Assembly (NCBI RefSeq): GCF_004331485.1
Contig: NZ_SJKD01000014.1
Span: 62,001 to 126,000 of the forward strand
Source: Kribbella capetownensis
GTDB lineage: Bacteria; Actinomycetota; Actinomycetes; Propionibacteriales; Kribbellaceae
Length of the DNA stretch: 64,000 bases
Reading direction: 5' to 3'
Below are positions 52,826 to 60,671 of this stretch, piece by piece; position 1 is the stretch's first letter; each line of letters opens with the position of its first letter. The notes under the pieces are model-generated. The model did no database searches and was not told the DNA's origin. It saw nothing but the letters and a program-made list of their open reading frames with translations. The position numbers and the translations under genes are program-made.

Positions 52826-53734
52826 ATGGATGTTGTGGAACTGCACCGGCGGACGACCGACAACTTCGTCCGGCTGGTCAACGAGGTACGGCCCGACCAA
52901 TGGACGGCACCGACTCCGGACGAGGACTGGGACGTGCGGACGCTGGTCAATCACGTCGTCGGTGAGGCGCGCTGGACCGTACCGCTGATGGAGGGCCAGA
53001 CGATCGCCGACGTCGGCGACTCGCTGGACGGCGACCTGCTCGGCGACGATCCCGCCGCGGCCGCCACTGCTGCCGTGCGCGCCGCCAAGAGCGCCGCGAA
53101 CCGGCCGATCGACAAGGTGCACCTCTCGTACGGCGAGGAGGATTCGTCGGAGTACCTGCACCAACTGGCCGCCGACTACCTCGTCCACGGCTGGGACCTG
53201 GCCGCGGCGCTCGGTGCGGACGCTCAACTCGACGCCGAGGCGGTCGACGAGGTCGCCACCTGGTTCGCGGAGCGCGAGGAGATCTACCGCTCGTCCGGCG
53301 CGATCGCCGACCGGGTCGAGGGGTTCACCGAGCCGGCCGACGTACTGATCGGCGCGTTCGGGCGCGATCCGCGCTGGTCCACGGCCGGTGGCACCATCGC
53401 TCGCTTCGGCGCGGCGTTCGATCGGCAGGACCTGGACGCGGTGATGGCGCTCGTGACCGACGACTGTGTGTTCGAGTCCACCTCGCCGTCGCCGGATGGC
53501 GCGCGGTTCGAGGGGGCGGCCGCCGTACGGGCGGAGTGGGAGAAGCTGTTCGCCGGAACCGACGATCCGCGGTTCGAGACCGAGGAGACGGTGGTTCTCG
53601 GTGATCGCGCCGTGGTGCGGTGGCAGTACTCGTGGCGGGAAGCGTCCGGTGAGCGCGGTCACGTGCGCGGGGTCGACGTACTGCGGCTCCGGGACGGGAA
53701 GGTGGCGGAGAAGCTGTCCTATGTGAAGGGCTAG
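52826..53734 (+). CDS. TIGR03086-type DinB-like protein fused to a SnoaL-like domain
   Basis: 302 residues. The N-terminal ~190 residues form a DinB-like/maleylpyruvate isomerase-type helical domain of the TIGR03086 group (NFVRLVNEVRPDQW, DWDVRTLVNHVVGE, DYLVHGWDLAAALG) with metal-binding His residues. The last ~110 residues have the NTF2/SnoaL fold (IARFGAAFDRQDLDAVMALVTDDCVFES). Such DinB-like proteins may use mycothiol. The ATG at 52826 has GGGGAG six bases before it and was chosen over 52820. The stop overlaps the convergent L7/L12-like gene. Confidence 0.87.
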   Translation: MDVVELHRRTTDNFVRLVNEVRPDQWTAPTPDEDWDVRTLVNHVVGEARWTVPLMEGQTIADVGDSLDGDLLGDDPAAAATAAVRAAKSAANRPIDKVHLSYGEEDSSEYLHQLAADYLVHGWDLAAALGADAQLDAEAVDEVATWFAEREEIYRSSGAIADRVEGFTEPADVLIGAFGRDPRWSTAGGTIARFGAAFDRQDLDAVMALVTDDCVFESTSPSPDGARFEGAAAVRAEWEKLFAGTDDPRFETEETVVLGDRAVVRWQYSWREASGERGHVRGVDVLRLRDGKVAEKLSYVKG

Positions 53735-54132
53735 CTGTCCTGGGTCTCGGTCTTCAGGGCGCCGACGAAGAGGCCGGCTTCGACCTCGGTCATGCCGGTC
53801 TCGGAGACGACCAGAGCGGTCGCCTGATGGAGCTCACCTGCGGCCTTGAGGGCGCGGGTGCGCTCGGCCAGGTTCGTGCCGGGCCTGCGGACGAGCGGCG
53901 TCCCGGTGGTCGGCGGCACATACCGGCCGAGGCGGATGTCGTCGACGAGTTCCTTGGCCGCCTTCAGGTCCAGGCCGGTCCGGTCCCGGATCAGCTTGAC
54001 CGCGTGCACCGTCTTCTTGGTGGTGATCAGGAATCGCACCTGGTCCACGTCGTCTGCGGAGAGTCTGGCCCGCGCGGCGGCGAGGGCAACGTTGTCTGCG
54101 TCCTGGCTGCTCCGTCGGCTGAACAATCCCAT
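53731..54132 (-). CDS. Ribosomal protein L7/L12 C-terminal domain-like protein
   Basis: 133 residues. The segment VRFLITTKKTVHAVKLIRDRTGLDLKAA (about 32-60) with KELVDDIR resembles the C-terminal domain of ribosomal L7/L12. The rest, including ERTRALKAAGELHQATALVVSETGMTEVEA, is helical. Small proteins of this kind are scattered in actinobacteria with unknown role. The start at MGLFSRRSS was chosen because the frame upstream is a shadow. Co-directional with the hydrolase and guaB3. Confidence 0.8.
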   Translation of the reverse strand: MGLFSRRSSQDADNVALAAARARLSADDVDQVRFLITTKKTVHAVKLIRDRTGLDLKAAKELVDDIRLGRYVPPTTGTPLVRRPGTNLAERTRALKAAGELHQATALVVSETGMTEVEAGLFVGALKTETQDS

Positions 54133-54193
54133 GCCGCAATCCTTCCAGAACTTGTCTGGCGACGAGCACCCGGCGCACGTCGCCCGGCCGTGG

Positions 54194-54919
54194 TCAGCCG
54201 GCCAGAACCTTGCGAATCTCCGGCCAGGCGAGGGCGCCGAGCTCGCGATCCGCCTCCTCGGTCCCGCCGCGAGCCATCCGTTGCCCGGCTGTCTTCGGCT
54301 GCTCCCCGGGCAGCACCGTACGATGCCCGGCCGCGGGCAACGCGACCACCCGGGTGGTGCGTTCGCCACGACGCCGCACGATCTCGTCCGCGAACTCCGT
54401 CGAGGGCCACACCTTGTCGTCCCCGCCGGCAATGAGCAGCACCTCGCCCCGGATCCGCTCGACCGGGATCCGGGCCGCCTCCGCCTCCGCGGCGTACCGC
54501 TTGAGGCTCTGGCGGTACCAACCGACGAAGCTCGGCGGGTCGTCGTACGCCTTCCAGTCCGGGTCGGATGGCACGAAGGGCAGCGGCTCACCGTGCCACG
54601 TCCATGCCGGCCGTTGCGATCCGTTCTCGACGAACCGCCCCCACACGTAGGCACCGGGGGCGAACGCGATGACCGCGTCCACACGTTCGTCCAACGCGCC
54701 CAGCAACAACGCGGCCTCGGCGCCCCAGGAACTGCCCATCACGACGAGCCGGTCGTTCCGGGCAGCGAGTTCGTCCAGCGGGAACGAGTCCAGCGCAACC
54801 TCCTCGCGGACGGTCCACCGCGGCGCCAGTACGTCGTACCCCTCGGCTTCGAGAATCCGGGCGCGCTCCAGGTCCGGCGTACCGCTGGATCCGTGCAGGA
54901 GCAGGACGCCCGTCGTCAC
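54194..54919 (-). CDS. Alpha/beta hydrolase (dienelactone hydrolase/BAAT-like)
   Basis: 241 residues. VLLLHGSSGTPDLERARILEAEGYDVLAPRW, nucleophile elbow VMGSSWGAEAALL near Ser84, acidic residue in IAGGDDKVW and His in LPAAGHRTVL. It resembles BAAT C-terminal/dienelactone hydrolase types acting on an acyl or lactone substrate. GTG start overlaps the guaB3 stop, so it is translated with guaB3; a metabolic link is not known. Confidence 0.86.
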   Translation of the reverse strand: MTTGVLLLHGSSGTPDLERARILEAEGYDVLAPRWTVREEVALDSFPLDELAARNDRLVVMGSSWGAEAALLLGALDERVDAVIAFAPGAYVWGRFVENGSQRPAWTWHGEPLPFVPSDPDWKAYDDPPSFVGWYRQSLKRYAAEAEAARIPVERIRGEVLLIAGGDDKVWPSTEFADEIVRRRGERTTRVVALPAAGHRTVLPGEQPKTAGQRMARGGTEEADRELGALAWPEIRKVLAG

Positions 54920-56022
54920 CCGACGACGACCTCGACCCGCTGGAACTCCTTGAGCTCCGTGTAGCCGGTGGTGGCCATCGCGCGCTTGAGGGCGCCGACC
55001 AGGTTCATCGTGCCGTCCGGGACCCAGGACGGGCCGAACAGGATCTGCTCGAGCGTCCCGGTGACGCCGACCTCGACCCGCTCGCCGCGGGGCAGGTCCG
55101 CGTGCCAGGCCTCGGCACCCCAGTGGAACCCGCCGCCCGGCGCGTCGCTCGCGCGGGCCAGCGGCGAGCCGACCATCACCGCGTCGGCGCCGCAGGCGAT
55201 CGCCTTCGCCACGTCGCCGGACCGGCCGACCGACCCGTCCGCGATCACGTGCACGTAGCGACCACCGGACTCGTCCATGTAGTCGCGCCGCGCGGCTGCG
55301 ACGTCAGCCACCGCGGACGCCATCGGAACCGCGACACCGAGCACCTTGCGCGTGGTGTGCGCCGCACCGCCACCGAAGCCGACCAGTACGCCGGCCGCCC
55401 CGGTCCGCATCAGGTGCAACGCGGCTTGGTGCGTCGCGCACCCACCCACGATCACCGGTACGTCGAGGTCGTAGATGAACTGCTTCAGGTTCAGCGGCTC
55501 GGCCTGGCCCGACACGTGCTCGGCGGAGACCGTCGTACCGCGGATGACGAACAGGTCGACACCGGCGTCCACGACATGCTTGGCGAACTGCTTGGTCCGC
55601 TGCGGCGACAGCGCGCCGGCCACGGTGACACCGGAGTCGCGGATCTCCTGCACCCGCTGCGAGATCAGCTCGGGCTTGATCGGCGCCGAGTAGATCTCCT
55701 GCAACCGGGTGGTCGCTTGCTGCAGGCTGATCGAGGTGATCTCCTCGAGCAGGCTGGTCGGGTCCTCGTACCGGGTCCAGAGGCCTTCGAGGTTGAGTAC
55801 GCCGAGGCCGCCGGCCTTGCCGATCGCGATGGCGCTGGCCGGAGACATCACCGAGTCCATCGGCGCGGCCAGGATCGGCAACTCGAACCGGTACGCGTCG
55901 ATCTGCCACGCCACCGAGACCTCCTCGGGGTCCCGCGTCCGCCGCGACGGCACGATCGCGATGTCGTCGAACGCGTACGCCTGCCGCCCCCGCTTCGCGC
56001 GGCCGATCTCGATCTCGGTCAT
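54916..56022 (-). CDS. guaB3: GuaB3, IMP dehydrogenase family protein
   Basis: 368 residues, TIM barrel without the CBS pair that GuaB2 has. PILAAPMDSVMSPASAIAIGKAGGLGVLN matches the IMPDH N-terminal barrel; VIADGSVGRSGDVAKAIACGADAVMVGSPLA is the phosphate-binding region. The catalytic cysteine loop of IMPDH (GSICTTR in GuaB2) reads GGGAAHTTR here, so the cysteine is absent. Its reaction is unclear. Mycobacteria carry the same copy next to choD and guaB2. Confidence 0.92.
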   Translation of the reverse strand: MTEIEIGRAKRGRQAYAFDDIAIVPSRRTRDPEEVSVAWQIDAYRFELPILAAPMDSVMSPASAIAIGKAGGLGVLNLEGLWTRYEDPTSLLEEITSISLQQATTRLQEIYSAPIKPELISQRVQEIRDSGVTVAGALSPQRTKQFAKHVVDAGVDLFVIRGTTVSAEHVSGQAEPLNLKQFIYDLDVPVIVGGCATHQAALHLMRTGAAGVLVGFGGGAAHTTRKVLGVAVPMASAVADVAAARRDYMDESGGRYVHVIADGSVGRSGDVAKAIACGADAVMVGSPLARASDAPGGGFHWGAEAWHADLPRGERVEVGVTGTLEQILFGPSWVPDGTMNLVGALKRAMATTGYTELKEFQRVEVVVG

Positions 56023-56113
56023 GCCCGCAGCCTACCGGCCACCCTCCCCGCTCCGGGCACCACTCTCACCTGATTCCCAAACCCCAGGGGCTCCAGGCTG
56101 CCAGGCTCCGCGC

Positions 56114-56863
56114 CTAATCCGGCCAGTGCCGTTGGCGTTCCAGTTCGGCTCGCAGCTTGGGGCCGAGCAGCGTCTCGATCTCCACGCCGGGCGTACCCGG
56201 ATCCGGCAGCATCTCCACGAATGAGGCTTCGATCACATTGTCGACATCCGCGTCCCCGCCGAACTCCGCTTCCAGGAAATCGAGGAGCGGCCGGACGAGG
56301 TGGGCTCGGCCGGAGGCGACGAGGCCGGGTGCCTCGAGGGCGACCTCGCTGACGAAGGAATGCGCGGAAGGCCGACGGCGGTTCGCCTGGAAGTGCTCGT
56401 CGAGCCGCCCGCGAAGGGATGGCACGGCGTCCGCCATCCGGTAGAGGAACTGAACTGTCGAATCCGGGGCAGCGGCGTCCTCCTCGCGCAGCTTCTCGAA
56501 TCTGAGCGCGTGCAACTTCGGACCGAGCCAGTCGAGCACTTCGTCGCCGCGATCCCCCGGCTCCGGAAGACAACCCGCAAAAGCGTCACCGATCAACGCA
56601 TCGTCGTCAGGATCCCGACCGAGTTGGTCCTCGATGAACGCCAGCAACCCACGCAACTGCTCGGCCTCCGCTGTCCCGCCGACCAGATAGCGCTGGACAG
56701 CACTGAAGGCCAGGTCGATCAGGAAGGACTCGGGGGTCGGCGGCTCCATGTACGCATCCGCCTTGTTCTCCTGATAACGCCGGCGCGCCCGATCCAGATC
56801 GCCCGCAAACACGGGCAGTGAGCCCAGCAGTTCACCAACCAACCTCTCCCCCGGCTCACTCAT
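56114..56863 (-). CDS. Protein with two copies of a helical domain, possible immunity protein
   Basis: 249 residues. Residues ~45-120 (FLIDLAFSAVQRY ... LAFIEDQLGRDPDDDALIGDAFAGCLPEPGDRG ... LDWLGPKLHALR) and ~165-245 (FVSEVALEAPGLV ... LDFLEAEFGGDADVDNVIEASFVEMLPDPGTPG ... LLGPKLRAELER) are clear repeats of one domain of about 75 residues. No signal peptide. Its ATG overlaps the stop of the membrane toxin-like gene, the usual order and coupling of toxin and immunity genes. Immunity is inference; function unknown. Confidence 0.7.
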   Translation of the reverse strand: MSEPGERLVGELLGSLPVFAGDLDRARRRYQENKADAYMEPPTPESFLIDLAFSAVQRYLVGGTAEAEQLRGLLAFIEDQLGRDPDDDALIGDAFAGCLPEPGDRGDEVLDWLGPKLHALRFEKLREEDAAAPDSTVQFLYRMADAVPSLRGRLDEHFQANRRRPSAHSFVSEVALEAPGLVASGRAHLVRPLLDFLEAEFGGDADVDNVIEASFVEMLPDPGTPGVEIETLLGPKLRAELERQRHWPD

Positions 56864-57798
56864 CCCGGCCTCCTAGTATTCAAGGCGTTGCTCAGTCGCT
56901 TGATCAGGCTGTCTGCGATGTCATACTCGCGCTTGGGCGCGTCAGGGTTCGCCTTGATCCACCGACGGAGGCTTGCTCTACACCGTATTGCCTTGTCGGT
57001 GTGCCATACGCCCTTGGTTGGACGACCCGTCAGTATCTCGTTGCGTACCGCATCCATCGTGGTTCCGTCGCCGACGCGTGTCGGACTCTGATATCCGTGC
57101 CACAGCTCGTCCACGATGTTCGGCAACTTCCCGGTGCTGGCCACCGGCTTCTCTGCTGGAGCCCGCTGTCTGATTCCAGATGGCTCCTGCGCGCCCGCGG
57201 GACCGGAGCCGGACGGGCCGCCGGAACTGCCTCCGCTGGTACTGGTGCGGCCGCGGGCGCCGGCGGTCATGAGGAGGATGCCGGAGAGGCCCAAGGCGGT
57301 GGCGGCTTCGGTGGTGATGGCGGTGGTGACGATGCCGCCGGTGGCCAGGGCCAGGCCACCGGGTGGGAAGAGGGCGAAGAGGGCCAGGACCGTGAGGGTG
57401 AAGCCCAGGACCAGGAGTGCGTCGTCGAGGGAGTCCAGGAGGTGGGCGTTGAGGGGGAGGTGCTCGTCGAGTTGGGTGCCGGTCAGGTGGAGGTAAAGGA
57501 GGAGGGCACCGATCGGGAGTGCGCCCAGTGCGACTAGGACGCGGAGGCGGGCGGCTGCGATCAACTCGCCGCGCGGTGACTTGGCAGTACGGCGTACTTC
57601 GAGCAGCCCGGCGATCAAGCGCCAGAGGATCCACAGGAGGGCGACGCCGGCGGAGGCGAGCGTCAGCTTGGCACCGGTGCCGGTGCTCAGGGACTGTTGG
57701 AGTCCTGCTCGGGACGGGAAGGAACCGACGATCGCGACCAGCAGGGCCGGAGTCGTCAGGCCAGCCAGAGGACGGCCAGCAGCGCACGGCGTTTCCAT
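56860..57798 (-). CDS. Membrane protein with toxin-like C-terminal domain
   Basis: 312 residues. About five membrane helices in residues 10-180 (for example LRVLVALGALPIGALLLYLHL and LLVLGFTLTVLALFALF), a Gly/Ser/Pro linker (GRTSTSGGSSGGPSGSG) and a soluble C-terminal ~95 residues (ELWHGYQSPTRVGDGTTMDAV, KGVWHTDKAIRCRASLRRW). Such a short, charged, Trp/His-rich tail after a flexible linker resembles the tips of polymorphic toxins. It overlaps the PrsW-like gene by 43 bases and the duplicated-domain gene by four. The specific toxin family was not recognised; an ordinary membrane protein is possible. Confidence 0.65.
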   Translation of the reverse strand: METPCAAGRPLAGLTTPALLVAIVGSFPSRAGLQQSLSTGTGAKLTLASAGVALLWILWRLIAGLLEVRRTAKSPRGELIAAARLRVLVALGALPIGALLLYLHLTGTQLDEHLPLNAHLLDSLDDALLVLGFTLTVLALFALFPPGGLALATGGIVTTAITTEAATALGLSGILLMTAGARGRTSTSGGSSGGPSGSGPAGAQEPSGIRQRAPAEKPVASTGKLPNIVDELWHGYQSPTRVGDGTTMDAVRNEILTGRPTKGVWHTDKAIRCRASLRRWIKANPDAPKREYDIADSLIKRLSNALNTRRPG

Positions 57799-58895
57799 CC
57801 TCCAATGGCCGGGAGGAGGATTGCGCGGACCTGAAGGCCGCGCCAGGCCTGCCGGTTCCCGGCCGCCTGCATCTCGGTGACAAGTTCAGCGACGACGACG
57901 CGCAGGGGCTCGGCCACAGCAGGCGTGGTTCGAGCGGTCAGGAACCAGAGGGACCGACGTACGAGGATGAACCGAAGAGCGATCCAGACGGTCCACGGGA
58001 CGGCAGTCAGGCTGAAGCGGAGTACGGCGGCGGGGCCAGGTCGCTCACCTGGGAGCAGGACTTCGGGTACGACGGACTTGGCCCGGTGCAAGGTCTTCAG
58101 GTCGAGGGCCATCGCGACCGCGAGACCGATGAGGGGTACGAGCCAGAGGAGGTTCTCCAGCGCGCTGCTGAACGGCTCGGCTGCAGAGTCCGAGTTGACG
58201 GCCACGTAGTTGTGAAGGGTGTGCAGGCTGCAGGCGAAGCCGATCGGAAGTAGACCCAGCAGCTTGGTCCAGCGCCGTTCGCGAAGTAGGAGTCCGACCC
58301 CGAGGCCGGCCAGCGCTGTCCAGGCCAGGTGGATGCTGGTGCCGGAGGACAAGCCGGAGGCGAGTTTCGCCAGGTCGGCGATGTCCAGAGAGCCCGCCGG
58401 GGCTGGGAACGCCGTCGACAGGAACTGCTTGACCCCCGGGATGTACGGCGAGCTGAAGCTCGGCAGGATCCACCCGCCACCAGAGATCGGGATCGCGTGA
58501 TCCGCATCCATGCCGAACCGCCCGACCGCTTCCAGCAGGCCGAACCCTGCACCCAGGCCGGCGCCGAGGACCACGTAGTCCGTGAGGCCGTGCTGGAGAC
58601 GCGACCGGACGTTGATGCCGATCAGTAGCAGCGGCACGATCTTGACCAGCTCTTCGATGATCGGGTCGATCGTGGGGCTCGCCTGCCGGATCGCGTCCTG
58701 CAGTTGCAGGTCGGAGCTGGCGGCGAGCCCATGCGCCACAAGCAGCTCGAGCGTCAGCCCCAGGGCACCGCATGCGTAGACGCCGACCGCGATGGCGAGC
58801 AGCGCTGTCGGGAGGCGAACGGTGCGGGTAGGCCAGGCGAGGACGACGAGCTGGAGGACGCCGTACAGCGTCGCGGCCAGCATCAGCAGAACCAT
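57756..58895 (-). CDS. PrsW-family intramembrane metalloprotease
   Basis: 379 residues with eight to nine hydrophobic helices. PrsW/CAAX-protease-type motifs: PIIEELVKIVPLLLIG (E-E-x-x-K), GAGFGLLEAVGRF, SIHLAWTALAGLGVGL and CSLHTLHNYVAV, whose Glu and His residues form the metal site. PrsW proteases cleave membrane substrates such as anti-sigma factors or bacteriocin precursors. As first gene of a three-gene unit with a membrane protein next, it may process or protect against that protein. It begins 106 bases downstream of guaB2. Confidence 0.85.
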   Translation of the reverse strand: MVLLMLAATLYGVLQLVVLAWPTRTVRLPTALLAIAVGVYACGALGLTLELLVAHGLAASSDLQLQDAIRQASPTIDPIIEELVKIVPLLLIGINVRSRLQHGLTDYVVLGAGLGAGFGLLEAVGRFGMDADHAIPISGGGWILPSFSSPYIPGVKQFLSTAFPAPAGSLDIADLAKLASGLSSGTSIHLAWTALAGLGVGLLLRERRWTKLLGLLPIGFACSLHTLHNYVAVNSDSAAEPFSSALENLLWLVPLIGLAVAMALDLKTLHRAKSVVPEVLLPGERPGPAAVLRFSLTAVPWTVWIALRFILVRRSLWFLTARTTPAVAEPLRVVVAELVTEMQAAGNRQAWRGLQVRAILLPAIGGWKRRALLAVLWLA

Positions 58896-58960
58896 GAAGC
58901 CCCAGCCATCCGGTACGCAGGGTCACCGGGCAATAACCGACTGGAGGGTCAGTGGGCGTA

Positions 58961-58993
58961 GAACAGCCCCGCACGGTCTGTGCGGGGCTGTTC
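58961..58993. terminator. Terminator hairpin downstream of guaB2
   Basis: GAACAGCCCCGCAC and GTGCGGGGCTGTTC form a perfect 14-bp stem around GGTCT, eight bases past the guaB2 stop on the - strand. It separates guaB2 from the PrsW module. Confidence 0.88.
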
Positions 58994-59001
58994 GGGGTTT
59001 G

Positions 59002-60516
59002 CTAGTGGCCGGAGTAGTTGGGGGCTTCTACGGTCATTTGGATGTCGTGGGGGTGGGATTCTTGGAGGCCGGCTGAGGTGATGCGGACGAAGCGGCCCTT
59101 GGTTTGGAGTTCGGGGACGGTGCGGGAGCCGCAGTAGAACATCGACTGGCGGAGGCCACCGATGAGCTGGTGGGCTACAGCTGCCAGCGGGCCGCGGTAG
59201 GGGACCTGGCCCTCGACGCCTTCGGCGATCAGCTTCTCGTCGCTGCCGACGTCGCTCTGGAAGTAGCGGTCCTTGGAGTACGACTTGCGCAGCCCGCCGG
59301 CCGACGACATCGCGCCGAGCGAACCCATCCCGCGGTACGCCTTGAACTGCTTGCCGTTGATGAAGACCAGGTCGCCCGGCGACTCCTCGCAGCCGGCCAG
59401 CAGCGAACCCAGCATCACGGTGTCCGCGCCGGCGACCAACGCCTTGGCGATGTCACCGGAGTACTGCAGGCCGCCGTCGCCGATCACCGGGACGCCGGCC
59501 GGCTTGCACGCCAGCGACGCCTCGTAGATCGCGGTGACCTGCGGGACCCCGACGCCCGACACCACACGCGTCGTACAGATCGAGCCCGGTCCGACGCCGA
59601 CCTTGACGCCGTCCGCGCCCGCCTCGACCAGCGCCGCCGCACCCTCGCGAGTACCGACGTTGCCGCCGACGATGTCCACACCGCGGGTCGCCGAGTCGGC
59701 CTTCAGCCTGCGGATGATCTCGAGCTGCGCCTGCGAGTGACCGTGCGCGGTGTCCACGACGAGTACGTCGACTCCCGCCTCGACCAGTGTCATCGCCCGC
59801 TTGTACGCCTCGCCGAAGAAGCCGATCGCGGCCCCGACCATCAACCGGCCGGAGCCGTCCTTGGTGGACAGCGGGAACTTGTCCCGCTTGACGAAGTCCT
59901 TCAGCGTGATCAGGCCGGTCAGCTTGCCGGCCTCGTCGACCAGCGGCAGCTTCTCCACCTTGTGCTTGCTGAGTAGCGCCATCGCGTCGTCGGCGGAGAT
60001 GCCCTGCTTGCCGGTGATCAGCGGCTGCTTGGTCATCACCTCGCGCACCGGCCGGGACAGGTCGTTCTCGAACCGCATGTCGCGGTTCGTCACGATGCCG
60101 ACGAGTACGCCGGCGTTGTCGACCACCGGGACGCCGGAGATCCGGTACTGCGCGCAGAGTGCGTCGGCCTCGCCGATGCTGGCGTCGGGGCCGATCGTGA
60201 TCGGCTGCGCGATCATGCCGGATTCGGAGCGCTTGACCAGATCGACCTGCTGGGCCTGGTCCTCGATCGAGAGGTTGCGGTGAAGAACGCCGAGGCCGCC
60301 CTGGCGGGCCATGGCGATCGCCATCCGCGCCTCGGTGACGGTGTCCATCGCGCTGGACAGCAGCGGGATGTTCACCTCGACGTTGCGGCTGACCCGGGAC
60401 CGGGTGCTGGCTTCGGACGGGATGACGTCGGACTCGTTGGGCTGCAGCAGTACGTCGTCGAAGGTGAGGCCGAGGGCGGCGAACTTGTCGGGAACTCCAG
60501 CTGGTGTGATGTCCAT
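59002..60516 (-). CDS. guaB2: Inosine-5'-monophosphate dehydrogenase
   Basis: 504 residues, full length. Barrel start FAALGLTFDDVLLQP, CBS pair at ~105-215 (ISGVPVVDNAGVLVGIVTNRDMRF; KLPLVDEAGKLTGLITLKD), catalytic GVGPGSICTTRVVSGVG with the nucleophilic Cys, and the flap AYRGMGSLGAM. It oxidises IMP to XMP with NAD+, the first committed step to GMP, and is the enzyme partner of guaA in this window. The start at MDITPAG was preferred over positions 14 or 27 codons upstream. Confidence 0.97.
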   Translation of the reverse strand: MDITPAGVPDKFAALGLTFDDVLLQPNESDVIPSEASTRSRVSRNVEVNIPLLSSAMDTVTEARMAIAMARQGGLGVLHRNLSIEDQAQQVDLVKRSESGMIAQPITIGPDASIGEADALCAQYRISGVPVVDNAGVLVGIVTNRDMRFENDLSRPVREVMTKQPLITGKQGISADDAMALLSKHKVEKLPLVDEAGKLTGLITLKDFVKRDKFPLSTKDGSGRLMVGAAIGFFGEAYKRAMTLVEAGVDVLVVDTAHGHSQAQLEIIRRLKADSATRGVDIVGGNVGTREGAAALVEAGADGVKVGVGPGSICTTRVVSGVGVPQVTAIYEASLACKPAGVPVIGDGGLQYSGDIAKALVAGADTVMLGSLLAGCEESPGDLVFINGKQFKAYRGMGSLGAMSSAGGLRKSYSKDRYFQSDVGSDEKLIAEGVEGQVPYRGPLAAVAHQLIGGLRQSMFYCGSRTVPELQTKGRFVRITSAGLQESHPHDIQMTVEAPNYSGH

Positions 60517-60671
60517 GAGGGAAACAGGCACCTTTGCACGGCGAGATCGGAACCCCATCGTAGCCGCGCATCCCCGGACGCCCGAATCGCCCGTCAACAG
60601 GCCACCGCCGCCGGACAGTACAGCCGGCGGCGGAGCGGGACCGGTCCGGGTCGACCCGGACCGGGGTGTCG

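Noticed and set aside
56860..57798. Naming the C-terminal tail as a specific toxin nuclease
   Set aside because: No catalytic motif of a known nuclease family is clear enough by eye.
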